In this document: positions 9,716-19,326 of the stretch, one piece after another
How the letters are laid out: each line of letters begins with the position of its first letter
Position numbering within the stretch: position 1 is the first letter of the stretch
Assembly (NCBI GenBank): GCA_945231345.1
Contig: CALYOL010000003.1
Span: forward strand, 1 to 36,785
Direction of reading: 5' to 3'
DNA: 36,785 nt
Source of the DNA: an uncultured Porphyromonadaceae bacterium
Lineage (GTDB): Bacteria; Bacteroidota; Bacteroidia; Bacteroidales; Muribaculaceae
Made by a program: the position numbers and the translations under genes
The notes under the pieces: generated by a model
Databases searched by the model: none
What the model was told of the DNA's origin: nothing
The model's input: only the letters and a program-made list of their open reading frames with translations

Positions 9716-10861
9716 CTATATAACAACTCTTGAAAGCCATTTTCTCAATGGCACATCAAGTACTTTAAAACATAACGTTGCCATTACTACAGATGACATT
9801 ATAACAAGCAATGCCATCCACCATGAGTCTGAAATATGCATTTTTCCGGTCTTTATCATCCATTGATAAAACGCATACATGATTGGATAATGGACTATAT
9901 ACAATGGATATGACATATTTCCAAGCATTTTACATACCGATACTCCGTTTCTTCCAATCTTTGCGCAAGGTGCATATCGTATTATCATGGGAAAAACAAA
10001 CAAAATAACGAATATTTCAAAAACGCCATTATACGGAGAAACCATATACGGCACAGCAAGAACCAATACCAACAACAAGGCAAACAAATAAAGTGGCACT
10101 TGAATCTTTAATCTGTCTTTATGTGTACGCCATAAAAGCAAACCAATCGTGAAAGGAAGAGACATCCTTAATAATCCGCCAAATAAGTTTGTTGCATCAA
10201 GAGTCCACCCTACACCTATCATACCATATCCTGAAATATCCAAAATAGAGAATGCTGCCATTGCAATGGCCAACATGGACACAACTGTGGCAAGTGCCCT
10301 CACACTTAACTTTCTTATCGCAATGCCATAAAGGAAATTACCTATATATTCAAAAAACAACGACCAGGATGGACCATTGAGTGGAAACATCTCACCATTA
10401 CCGCGTACATCTCGAAATGAACCCTGAGTAGCAGGCAAAAGCAACATTCCACATACAGTAGCCGCTATGATTGGAAATATAGTCATATGTTCTCCATTCC
10501 ACTTGACAGCCCCACACACCATATATGAAACAAGCCCAATAATAGTACCCACAACAAGCATTGGATGAAGTCTCACAAGCCTCCGTTTGAAAAAAGACCA
10601 TATTGACATTCCTCCTGAAAGTCTGTCATCATAAGCATAGCCTATCACAAAGCCCGAAAGCATAAAAAAGAAATCTACCGCAAGGTAGCCATGATTCATG
10701 AACTCAATGTATGGCTTGTCACCTACAAACTGGTACCCTTCAAACACATGATAAATGACCACTACAATAGCAGCTACACCTCTCAATCCATCGAGAGAGT
10801 GAAAATGAACTTTCTCTTTTACAGAATTTTCCACATTACTTTTGTATGCAGTTAACAACAA
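9716..10861 (-). CDS. Acyltransferase 3 family (OafA/YrhL-like) membrane protein
   Basis: 381 aa; N-terminal FHSLDGLRGVAAIVVVIYHVFEG and AVDFFFMLSGFVIGYAYDDR are hallmarks of acyltransferase family 3; multiple TM helices. Confidence 0.9.
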   Translation of the reverse strand: MLLTAYKSNVENSVKEKVHFHSLDGLRGVAAIVVVIYHVFEGYQFVGDKPYIEFMNHGYLAVDFFFMLSGFVIGYAYDDRLSGGMSIWSFFKRRLVRLHPMLVVGTIIGLVSYMVCGAVKWNGEHMTIFPIIAATVCGMLLLPATQGSFRDVRGNGEMFPLNGPSWSLFFEYIGNFLYGIAIRKLSVRALATVVSMLAIAMAAFSILDISGYGMIGVGWTLDATNLFGGLLRMSLPFTIGLLLWRTHKDRLKIQVPLYLFALLLVLVLAVPYMVSPYNGVFEIFVILFVFPMIIRYAPCAKIGRNGVSVCKMLGNMSYPLYIVHYPIMYAFYQWMIKTGKMHISDSWWMALLVIMSSVVMATLCFKVLDVPLRKWLSRVVI

Positions 10862-10869
10862 ACGCTTGT

Positions 10870-13392
10870 TTAACCCTGAAGAGTATCTTTATTCGGACGT
10901 TCATAAACAGGAAGAAGGTCACATATTCTGTCTACCATCTTAGCGATGACGTTCACATCAGGTATTGTGTTTTCATCACCAAGCATAGCTATCCCTTCGT
11001 CAACAAGACGCTTCGCAAGCGAAGCATCTGTCCAGGAATGTTCATTAAATTGTTTTTTCCAAGAATACAGCCATGCTGTGTAATAATTTAATCGTGCAAG
11101 TTTAAAATCGAGAAGCCAAATCTGGTCATATAACATTCGTGCATGAGCTACATTCTTCACACTTATAACCTTCTCATAAGACTCCTTGACCTGACGGAAA
11201 GTCGCTTTATCAGACTCATTACCATATCTCAACACGTCACTTTGGTAGGTATCAAAAATGCCTTTAACAAGCTCATGCGCACGTTGCCATTCGCCTTTTC
11301 GATAATAATCATCTACCTTCTCACTAAGTTCTACAAGGCGAGAAAATAATTTGTCATGAATTTCACGATTTCCCTCATTTAACTTATATTGCTTACCGAT
11401 AAACTTCAATTCATTTTCAATATCCTTCAATCCCGGAATATAACGGATTTTGGCAAGTGCTGATGATATTTCCTGATTTACGATAGACAAGGGCATTACG
11501 TGTTGCTTTGTCTCCGTAATCCTCTCTGTAACGTCAATTTCAAAATCAAGATATGGGATGTCAACTATAAAAGAGTCAATACGGCCAGACTTATCTGCGT
11601 GAAGACGCAAATTCACTTCACATCCTGCAGGTACATCAGATGGTACATCTTTACCATTAATCACCACATCATAAAGATGAGTACATAGGATTGAACGCGT
11701 CTTCATTGCATCATATTCTTCCTTCTGATATAGCGACATGCGTACCTGGTCGTTTGCATTACCTACACGAATATCACGACGCGTAAGCAAGCCTCGTAAT
11801 ACACCTGTAGCCGGCAGTTTTACACCTTTAAGAAAACCTTCAATAGGCTTGAATACTTCTTCATCATTTTCGCTATTCACACCAAGACCTAACGTAAGCG
11901 GCATAATCGCATCCCCTATTCCATCAATTCCTTGAAGAATCGTGATTGTTGACGGTTCGCATTTGTATGAGCGACCGAGTTCATCATAGCATTTAATATC
12001 AAAAATATTGGCAAAATCAGGCTTTAGCGGTAACTTCACAACCTCCCCGTCTTGGTCAATTTTTATGGCACCCGAAGAGCTGATGCCATCTTGCCTTACA
12101 AATTCCACAAGCACCCAATGCGCATCCACAAAATCGCATTTTGAGCGGAGCAACTTAACCGCTGCATACTCTTCAAGTTCAAGAGATGAACTTTTTACCT
12201 GAATGTCAAGTTGAATCCTGCTTCTATCCCTTGTCTTATCCAACACCTCCTGTGGAATAGACACAGTAGAACCATAAATAGCCGCACCCTGCGATACACA
12301 TGTCATCGGGTCAAGCGACGTGTTTACCGGTGCACCTAATTGTTCGGCAATCATTTTACGCAACGTAGGAGAATATGTAGGACCTCCCACAAGGATAATT
12401 GACGACAGTTGATTACCAGGAATATTATTACGCTCAAGCAGTCGCTTTGCCATTTCTATAGCCTTCTGAAATACCGGTTTCTGAAATGTATCCAGTTGGG
12501 CACGTGAAATTGGCAGCCTCAGTTCTATCTTTGAGCCATAGTCATCAACTCCATAGTCCTCTCCGAGGTCTGTCTCAATTATTATTTTCTCAATTTTTGA
12601 GAGCTTAATTTTAGCCTCCTCCACTTTTGCTTTCCACATAGAGCGGAACTGCTGTGGATTTTTCTTTAATATATTGTCAATTTTATATACCGATGCTAGA
12701 TATGGAATTATCAGCCCGTCAATTATTGCAGTATCAATATCTTTACCGCCGAGCGAATTGCACCCGGTGGTATCAAGCGGAATAAAAACACCATCTTTCT
12801 TTTGCATCAATGCTGCGTCAAAAGTACCGCCACCAAGGTCAAATACCATCCACTTGGCATCTTTAGGTGCGTTTATTCCATACGCAATTGATGCGGCTAC
12901 AGGCTCCTGAATTAGCTCTACGTAGTCGAAGCCGGCAAGTTTCGCCGCCCTCATTGTAGCATCTTTCTGATTATTGTCAAAGATAGCCGGTACGGTGATA
13001 ATTGCAGTTCTAACATCTTTCTTTGCCTCTGTTTGTCGCAGTGCCTTCAACACTTCAGCAGAAAGTTGCTCTGGTGTAAAAAACCTATTCACAATACTTG
13101 AATAATATTCCACATCCTTACCCATTTGACGCTTAAATTCAATAAATGAATTAAACGAATGTTGTGGATTATTATATGAGCGGATATAGTCCTTTTCAAG
13201 ATTTGCTCGAGCTTTATCTCCCACAAGGATATACCCATCATCAGAATATGCCACACACGAAGGTAGCGTCTGATTTAGGGTTTTACTAAGTAAAACGGTG
13301 GCACATCCTCCATCAAACCTCGAAATTGAAGAATTTGTTGTACCAAGGTCTATTCCGTATATGATTTTATTTTCCATAACATAATTATTCAT
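10870..13392 (-). CDS. Divergent Hsp70 family chaperone with inserted domain between NBD and SBD
   Basis: 840 aa; Hsp70 motifs IYGIDLGTTNSSIS, VFDLGGGTFDAAL, IILVGGPTYSPTLRKMI; SBD-like LPATGVLRGLLTRRD; non-canonical region ~380-490. Start may be the internal Met (MENKIIYGIDLG, ATG at 13377). Confidence 0.9.
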   Translation of the reverse strand: MNNYVMENKIIYGIDLGTTNSSISRFDGGCATVLLSKTLNQTLPSCVAYSDDGYILVGDKARANLEKDYIRSYNNPQHSFNSFIEFKRQMGKDVEYYSSIVNRFFTPEQLSAEVLKALRQTEAKKDVRTAIITVPAIFDNNQKDATMRAAKLAGFDYVELIQEPVAASIAYGINAPKDAKWMVFDLGGGTFDAALMQKKDGVFIPLDTTGCNSLGGKDIDTAIIDGLIIPYLASVYKIDNILKKNPQQFRSMWKAKVEEAKIKLSKIEKIIIETDLGEDYGVDDYGSKIELRLPISRAQLDTFQKPVFQKAIEMAKRLLERNNIPGNQLSSIILVGGPTYSPTLRKMIAEQLGAPVNTSLDPMTCVSQGAAIYGSTVSIPQEVLDKTRDRSRIQLDIQVKSSSLELEEYAAVKLLRSKCDFVDAHWVLVEFVRQDGISSSGAIKIDQDGEVVKLPLKPDFANIFDIKCYDELGRSYKCEPSTITILQGIDGIGDAIMPLTLGLGVNSENDEEVFKPIEGFLKGVKLPATGVLRGLLTRRDIRVGNANDQVRMSLYQKEEYDAMKTRSILCTHLYDVVINGKDVPSDVPAGCEVNLRLHADKSGRIDSFIVDIPYLDFEIDVTERITETKQHVMPLSIVNQEISSALAKIRYIPGLKDIENELKFIGKQYKLNEGNREIHDKLFSRLVELSEKVDDYYRKGEWQRAHELVKGIFDTYQSDVLRYGNESDKATFRQVKESYEKVISVKNVAHARMLYDQIWLLDFKLARLNYYTAWLYSWKKQFNEHSWTDASLAKRLVDEGIAMLGDENTIPDVNVIAKMVDRICDLLPVYERPNKDTLQG

Positions 13393-13714
13393 TAAAAGCG
13401 ACTACAACCATTGCAGCCTGTATCATTTCTCCATTAAGACTAATTTCTGGACGAATAACCCTACGAATTATGTTTGCACCCTTGGGCAGATTTTCATCTC
13501 GCTCAAACGACACTTCCATATTGGCTGTCTGTATATACTCCTTGCCTAAGAGCTCTGGAATTTCATAGCCCCTGGATTCAAAAATGGCTCGCAAAGAGTC
13601 TGAACGACTTTTAAGGTTTGCCACACCTTTTACATCGTCATTTATAAAACGCAGATTTTGCTCTATTCTGACCAATTCATTTATCACATCTATTGCAAAG
13701 CCCTGTATTTCCAT
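13385..13714 (-). CDS. Small conserved-looking protein encoded between the J-like and Hsp70 genes
   Basis: 109-aa ORF in a tight operon; 10-bp gap upstream and 8-bp overlap with the Hsp70 ORF. Family not recognised. Confidence 0.65.
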   Translation of the reverse strand: MEIQGFAIDVINELVRIEQNLRFINDDVKGVANLKSRSDSLRAIFESRGYEIPELLGKEYIQTANMEVSFERDENLPKGANIIRRVIRPEISLNGEMIQAAMVVVAFNE

Positions 13715-13724
13715 ATCGCTATGA

Positions 13725-14660
13725 TTATAGATTATTTAATAACAAATCGTAATTATGCTTACACTGCAACTTTACAACACTACTTGCTGCAGTGTTTGTC
13801 GCAAATCGAAGTGAACTTATTGCATTTTTTGCCGGGATAAATCCGGCATTATATCCATTTACTGACAATTTCAGCACTGTTTGCGCAATAATATCGCGCA
13901 TATATCCAGTTTTATTGCTGTCAACCATTACATTTGAAGCCTTTTCCAATAGCGCCTTACTACGGTTTATAAATGGTAATAATACGTCACCGGATAATTG
14001 CGGAGAAACATTTCTTGCAATGCCTATTTCCTTATCCAGTTCTGTCTGTATTTTCCCATACTCATAATCTATCAGCACCGATAACACATTATTGCTTATA
14101 CTTTTTGCCGCACTATATGCAGGAGCAAGCATGTCAAAAGTATAATGTGAAGCAAGAACACTGGTCAATTTCATTGAAAGGTGTTCAGGAGATGTATTTA
14201 TATCTAAATCATAAACAGACGAGAGAAAATCTAACCTAAGGCTATTATCGTAAAACAATTTCACGTAATAATCTATGGCAACACCAATTTTCCCTTTTAT
14301 AAGACTCGACACAGCACTGTTCAATACCGATGAATAGCACGTCAAATCAGAGCAAATACGGCTTGTCCCTCTATTGAAATCATCAATAAATTTCACATCA
14401 CGCTCTGAAGTTATTGCAAACCATGTCATTGCCGCTTTCAGCCTTTCGTCAGGCGACTGCAACGCCGTTTCAGCACGGTTCACACTATTTACAGACCGAA
14501 TGGGTGGAGCAAGGACATTTTCAGCATCTGTAGAAAATCTTTTATATTTTTTTACGAATGTAAAAGCCTTAAGCATGCCAATATTTGCCAAAACCTCACG
14601 CCGGCTCGCATTTATAGGCAATCCGATTATTCGATAAGGGTTTGTCAATATGGCACGCAT
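13725..14660 (-). CDS. J-domain-like (HPD-lacking) helical protein, putative Hsp70 partner
   Basis: 311 aa; N-terminus NPYRIIGLPINASRREVLANIGMLKAF resembles helix I-II of a J-domain, with a downstream LQSPDERLKAAMTWF block; no HPD motif; encoded next to an Hsp70. Confidence 0.65.
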   Translation of the reverse strand: MRAILTNPYRIIGLPINASRREVLANIGMLKAFTFVKKYKRFSTDAENVLAPPIRSVNSVNRAETALQSPDERLKAAMTWFAITSERDVKFIDDFNRGTSRICSDLTCYSSVLNSAVSSLIKGKIGVAIDYYVKLFYDNSLRLDFLSSVYDLDINTSPEHLSMKLTSVLASHYTFDMLAPAYSAAKSISNNVLSVLIDYEYGKIQTELDKEIGIARNVSPQLSGDVLLPFINRSKALLEKASNVMVDSNKTGYMRDIIAQTVLKLSVNGYNAGFIPAKNAISSLRFATNTAASSVVKLQCKHNYDLLLNNL

Positions 14661-14696
14661 AGCTTTACATACTTAAAATAATATTTTATTATTTAG

Positions 14697-16883
14697 TTAA
14701 TTTGCCAATTCAGAAAGGAATTTTATGCGCACAAGACGTATTTCCTCCTCAGTGCAATCCATTCCGAGCTCTTCAATAGCGGCCTCAAGGTCATCACTTT
14801 CGCTTTCTTTGAAATAGTCGTATATATCGGCTTGCTTATCTTCATCAATCACCTCGTCTACGAAATAATTAATGTTTATCTTAGAGCCTGAATACACTAT
14901 AGCCTCTATCTGGTCAAGGAGTTCGTCAAATTCAAGCCCTTTAGACTCAGCCAGCTCGTCAAGCGCAATTCGCCTGTCAATAGCCTGGATGATGGCTATG
15001 CGCATCTTCTGTTTGCTCTTGCTTGGCACAGTTCTCACCCTTAAGTCTTCAGGGCGTTCAATCTCGTTTTCCTCAACATGCATTTTTATCACGTCAAGGA
15101 ATACTTTTCCATATCTCTTTGCCTTTCCTTGCCCTACTCCCGGGATTGTAGCCAATTCTTCCATCGTAATGGGATACGTTGTGGCCATAGCCTCAAGGGA
15201 TGGGTCTTGGAATATTACGTAAGGCGGGAGTCCAAGCTTTTTTGCCTCTTTTCTTCTCAAGTCCTTGAGTATGGAATACAATTCTGGGTCCACTGCGCAT
15301 GCAGCACCGGATTTCATTATCATCGGCTCTTCATCTTCTGTAAAATCATTGTCCTCCACTATCTTGAAAGACTCCGGTTTTTTGAGAAATTTCTGTCCTT
15401 TGGCCGTAATCTTTATCAGACCATAATTTTCAATATCTTTGTTTAGGTACCCGGCTATTATCGCCTGGCGAATGACTGCATTTAAGAATTTATCATCAGA
15501 TTTTTCTTCACAGCCAAACACATCAAGGTCCTCGTGATGATAAAACTTAACATCGGCTGTAGCTTTGCCAAGCATTACATCAATTATATGATTAGCCTTA
15601 AATTTTTCTTTAAGTGCGGTTACCGTTTCCATCACCGCGCAGAGTTCATCTTTTGCTTCCACTTGTTTCTTTGGGTTTAGACAGTTGTCACAGTTCCCAC
15701 AGTTATCTTCAGTGTATTCTTCTCCAAAATAATGTAACAGCGTTCGCCTGCGGCAAACTGAGGATTCTGCATAGCTTGCAGTTTCTATAAGCAACTGCTT
15801 TCCTATTTCCTGCTCTGCTATGGGCTTGCTCTGCATGAATTTTTCTAATTTTTGCAAATCCTTTGCCGAGTAATACGTTATACAAAGCCCTTCTCCTCCA
15901 TCACGCCCTGCACGACCCGTCTCTTGATAGTATCCTTCAAGCGACTTGGGAATATCATAGTGGATTACAAACCTAACATCCGGCTTATCGATACCCATAC
16001 CGAAAGCAATAGTAGCGACAATCACGTCAACCTTCTCCAACAGAAACGCATCCTGATTTTCAGTACGCGTCACGCCATCCATTCCGGCATGATACGGCAG
16101 TGCTTTAATGTTATTTATTTGGAGTAATTCTGCAAGTTCTTCTACCTTTTTTCTACTTAGACAGTAAATGATGCCTGATTTCCCTTCCTGGCTCTTCACG
16201 AAACGGATAATATCCTTATCCACATTCGCCGTCTTCGGACGCACCTCGTAATATAAGTTTGGTCTATTAAAAGAAGACTTATACACGCAGGCCTCCTGCA
16301 TACCGAGGTTTTTCTGTATATCATGCTGAACCTTAGGCGTAGCTGTAGCCGTCAGTGCAATTACAGGTCGAACACCTATTTCATTTATTATTGGACGGAT
16401 GCGCCTGTATTCCGGTCTGAAATCATGTCCCCATTCAGAGATACAGTGTGCTTCATCTACCGCGTAGAACGAAATTGGGACTGTTTTAAGAAATTCAATA
16501 TTTTCCTCCTTGGTGAGTGACTCCGGTGCCACATATAGCAATTTTGTCTTCCCGGATGCTATATCGCTTTTAACCTGGTCTATTGCAGACTTGCTAAGAC
16601 TTGAGTTCAGAAAGTGAGCCACAACATCGTCCTCTGAAAAATTGCGCATTGCATCTACCTGATTCTTCATCAGAGCAATAAGCGGAGATATGACGATTGC
16701 AGTGCCTTCCATCAAAAGTGCCGGCAACTGGTAACACAGCGATTTGCCCCCACCTGTGGGCATGAGTACAAAGGTGTCGTGACCTTCAAGCAGCGACATC
16801 ATAATTACTTCTTGATTGCCTTTGAACGTGTCAAATCCAAAGTGAAGTTTCAGTGCTTCTAATAAGTCTTTCTTTGTAATCAT
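14697..16883 (-). CDS. recQ: ATP-dependent DNA helicase RecQ
   Basis: 728 aa; MPTGGGKSLCYQLPA, DEAHCISEWGHDFRPEYRRI, QETGRAGRDG, RQC Cys residues (CGNCDNC), HRDC-like C-terminal regions. Confidence 0.95.
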   Translation of the reverse strand: MITKKDLLEALKLHFGFDTFKGNQEVIMMSLLEGHDTFVLMPTGGGKSLCYQLPALLMEGTAIVISPLIALMKNQVDAMRNFSEDDVVAHFLNSSLSKSAIDQVKSDIASGKTKLLYVAPESLTKEENIEFLKTVPISFYAVDEAHCISEWGHDFRPEYRRIRPIINEIGVRPVIALTATATPKVQHDIQKNLGMQEACVYKSSFNRPNLYYEVRPKTANVDKDIIRFVKSQEGKSGIIYCLSRKKVEELAELLQINNIKALPYHAGMDGVTRTENQDAFLLEKVDVIVATIAFGMGIDKPDVRFVIHYDIPKSLEGYYQETGRAGRDGGEGLCITYYSAKDLQKLEKFMQSKPIAEQEIGKQLLIETASYAESSVCRRRTLLHYFGEEYTEDNCGNCDNCLNPKKQVEAKDELCAVMETVTALKEKFKANHIIDVMLGKATADVKFYHHEDLDVFGCEEKSDDKFLNAVIRQAIIAGYLNKDIENYGLIKITAKGQKFLKKPESFKIVEDNDFTEDEEPMIMKSGAACAVDPELYSILKDLRRKEAKKLGLPPYVIFQDPSLEAMATTYPITMEELATIPGVGQGKAKRYGKVFLDVIKMHVEENEIERPEDLRVRTVPSKSKQKMRIAIIQAIDRRIALDELAESKGLEFDELLDQIEAIVYSGSKININYFVDEVIDEDKQADIYDYFKESESDDLEAAIEELGMDCTEEEIRLVRIKFLSELAN

Positions 16884-16918
16884 AGCGAGAGGGAGGAATT
16901 AATTTCTATAAAATGTTG

Positions 16919-18178
16919 TTAATCGTTATTTGCTGATATATTTTCAAAATTTGCTTTTTTTAGTTGACTCAACACATAATCCTTGTCAATTACGAGCTTC
17001 TTCAACTTAGACGATGGAGCATCATACATTGCATCTATCATCACAGTTTCTACTATTGAGCGTAGACCTCGCGCACCAAGTTTATATTCAATTGCTTTAT
17101 CCACAATCATATCAAGAGCATCATCAGTAAACTCAAGTGCAACTTTGTCCATCTTAAACAACTTAACATATTGACGCACAATGGCATTCTTAGGCTCCGT
17201 CAGGATTCTGCGTAGTGCATCTCTGTCAAGAGGATTAAGGTTTGTCAGAATAGGAAGACGTCCTATTATTTCTGGAATAAGACCAAACGCTCGTAGGTCT
17301 TGCGGTGCAACGTGATGAAGCAGATTTTCACGCTCCTGCTTTGTCATCTTATTTGCAGACGAATAGCCCACAGCGTGCGTATTAAGTCGTTGAGCAATAC
17401 GGCGTTCAATTCCTTCAAACGCTCCACCACATATAAACAATATGTTTTTGGTGTCAACCGGTATCATGTGCTGCTCAGGATGCTTTCGCCCGCCTTGAGG
17501 TGGTACATTCACGATAGAACCTTCAAGAAGCTTAAGAAGGCCCTGCTGCACACCCTCGCCGCTCACGTCTCGCGTAATTGACGGATTATCTCCTTTTCGG
17601 GCAATTTTGTCTATCTCATCAATAAATACAATACCGCGCTCAGCAGCTTTCACATCATAGTCAGCAGCCTGTAGAAGGCGTGTAAGAAGAGACTCTATAT
17701 CCTCGCCAACATATCCGGCTTGAGTGAGGACTGTGGCGTCTACTATCGTAAAAGGCACGTCAAGCAACTTTGCAATGCTCCTTGCAAGGAGAGTCTTTCC
17801 CGTTCCCGTAGGACCTACAAGAATAATATTGCTTTTTTCTATTTCAGTTCCATCTTCAGAATCAGCTTGTGAAAGCCTCTTATAGTGGTTATAGACCGCT
17901 ACAGAAAGATACTTCTTCGCCTCCTCCTGTCCAATTACATAATTATCCAGAAACGCACATATTTCCTTTGGCTTCGGTATTTTTTTTGACGCGGGCGCTT
18001 TTGGTTTTGCTTCATCAGCCTTCAGCTTCTCCCTATACTCGTCGAAAACGATTTGCACTTGCTTGGCACAGTCTGCACAAATATTTATCCCTTCAAATAT
18101 GGGGGAAGGAAGCAGTGGAAGGTCGCCGTGAGCAGAACTACCGCAAAAGCAACATATTTCACGTTCTTTTTTTGCCAT
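16919..18178 (-). CDS. clpX: ATP-dependent Clp protease ATP-binding subunit ClpX
   Basis: 419 aa; N-terminal Cys4 zinc-binding domain (CCFCGSS...CADC), Walker A GPTGTGKT, Walker [11 protein letters not shown], ClpX box GGRKHPEQ. Confidence 0.97.
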   Translation of the reverse strand: MAKKEREICCFCGSSAHGDLPLLPSPIFEGINICADCAKQVQIVFDEYREKLKADEAKPKAPASKKIPKPKEICAFLDNYVIGQEEAKKYLSVAVYNHYKRLSQADSEDGTEIEKSNIILVGPTGTGKTLLARSIAKLLDVPFTIVDATVLTQAGYVGEDIESLLTRLLQAADYDVKAAERGIVFIDEIDKIARKGDNPSITRDVSGEGVQQGLLKLLEGSIVNVPPQGGRKHPEQHMIPVDTKNILFICGGAFEGIERRIAQRLNTHAVGYSSANKMTKQERENLLHHVAPQDLRAFGLIPEIIGRLPILTNLNPLDRDALRRILTEPKNAIVRQYVKLFKMDKVALEFTDDALDMIVDKAIEYKLGARGLRSIVETVMIDAMYDAPSSKLKKLVIDKDYVLSQLKKANFENISANND

Positions 18179-18183
18179 TACCC

Positions 18184-18882
18184 TTACTTAGCTTTGAGAA
18201 GAACGTTGTCAATCATACCATAATCCTTAGCCTCCTGAGCCGTCATCCAGTAATCACGGTCAGAATCACGGTAAACTTCCTCGTAGGGTTTGCCTGAGTG
18301 CTCGGAAATGATATCATAAAGTTCTTTTTTCAAAATCTGTATCTGCTTGGCTGTAATTTCAATATCACTCGCCTGCCCCTGAGCCCCGCCCATCGGCTGA
18401 TGAATCATCACTCGAGAATGCTTGAGAGCAAATCGCTTTCCCTTTTCGCCTGCTACGAGGAGAACAGCAGCCATTGACGCAGCCATACCGGTGCATATTG
18501 TCGCCACATCGCTTGAAATGTATTGCATAGTGTCGTATATTCCAAGTCCTGCATACACAGAGCCACCAGGTGAATTAATATATATTGAAACGTCCTTACC
18601 CGGGTCGCAAGAGTCAAGGTAAAGAAGTTGTGCTTGAATTACGTTAGCAGTGTAGTCATTGACGTCTGTGCCAAGGAAGATGATGCGATCCATCATAAGG
18701 CGAGAGAAGACATCCATTTGAGCTACGTTTAGTTGGCGTTCTTCGATAATAGTAGGATTAATGTAACTTGAGACTATACCAGAAGCTGATGCCTGAGAAT
18801 TAAGGGCAGCTGCGGCCTGGTCAAATGCTAAGCCATTGTTACCTAAATGCTTTACAGCGTAATTTCTAAAATCTTTATTCAT
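18184..18882 (-). CDS. clpP: ATP-dependent Clp protease proteolytic subunit ClpP
   Basis: ORF 18184..18966; catalytic Ser in GMAASMAAVLL, His in RVMIHQPMGG. Start likely MNKDFRN at 18882 because a -7-like element sits at 18969-18976. Confidence 0.95.
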   Translation of the reverse strand: MNKDFRNYAVKHLGNNGLAFDQAAAALNSQASASGIVSSYINPTIIEERQLNVAQMDVFSRLMMDRIIFLGTDVNDYTANVIQAQLLYLDSCDPGKDVSIYINSPGGSVYAGLGIYDTMQYISSDVATICTGMAASMAAVLLVAGEKGKRFALKHSRVMIHQPMGGAQGQASDIEITAKQIQILKKELYDIISEHSGKPYEEVYRDSDRDYWMTAQEAKDYGMIDNVLLKAK

Positions 18883-18968
18883 ACTTATTGTTTTGTTTTC
18901 GTTATGGTAATTCAAAGTTAATACTTTTTTTTGACATATCAAAGATTTTTTCAAATAATGATGCAAAA

Positions 18969-18976
18969 CAAATCTA
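18969..18976 (-). promoter_or_regulatory. Putative -7 element (TAGATTTG) upstream of clpP
   Basis: Minus-strand TAnnTTTG match; -33 box not obvious. Confidence 0.35.
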
Positions 18977-19214
18977 TTTTAATTCGCATAATCGTTTGAA
19001 TGGCTTGTTTGGGGAATTTATTACCAGACATTAAAACACAATTATTCAACGGATAGTCTCCGCATATACAACACTCGATTATGTAATCACACTATTCAAA
19101 ATAACAATCATCCAAAATTCGCCATAAAAATACCCTCATTTTGTAACAGAATTGGGATAAAACGGCACAAAGTTCGCAAATATGGCGAAACCGTGAAAAT
19201 ATTCCTGAAAATAT

Positions 19215-19245
19215 TTTGAAAATTAGAAAATATAAAATATCTTTG
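19215..19245 (+). promoter_or_regulatory. Bacteroidetes-type promoter: TTTG-N19-TATCTTTG
   Basis: TTTG at 19215-19218 and TATCTTTG at 19238-19245, 19-bp spacer; about 75-nt leader to the ATG at 19327. Confidence 0.75.
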
Positions 19246-19326
19246 CAAAAATGAATAAGTGTAGGGTTAAAATTTCAATAGGTTTTTGTTCTATACTTCA
19301 GTGTTAAACAACTAAATTAATGTATT

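Noticed and set aside
18883-18966. N-terminal extension of ClpP (MHHYLKKSLICQKK...)
   Set aside because: The likely promoter -7 element at 18969-18976 places the TSS near this start codon; MNKDFRN at 18882 is the more plausible start.
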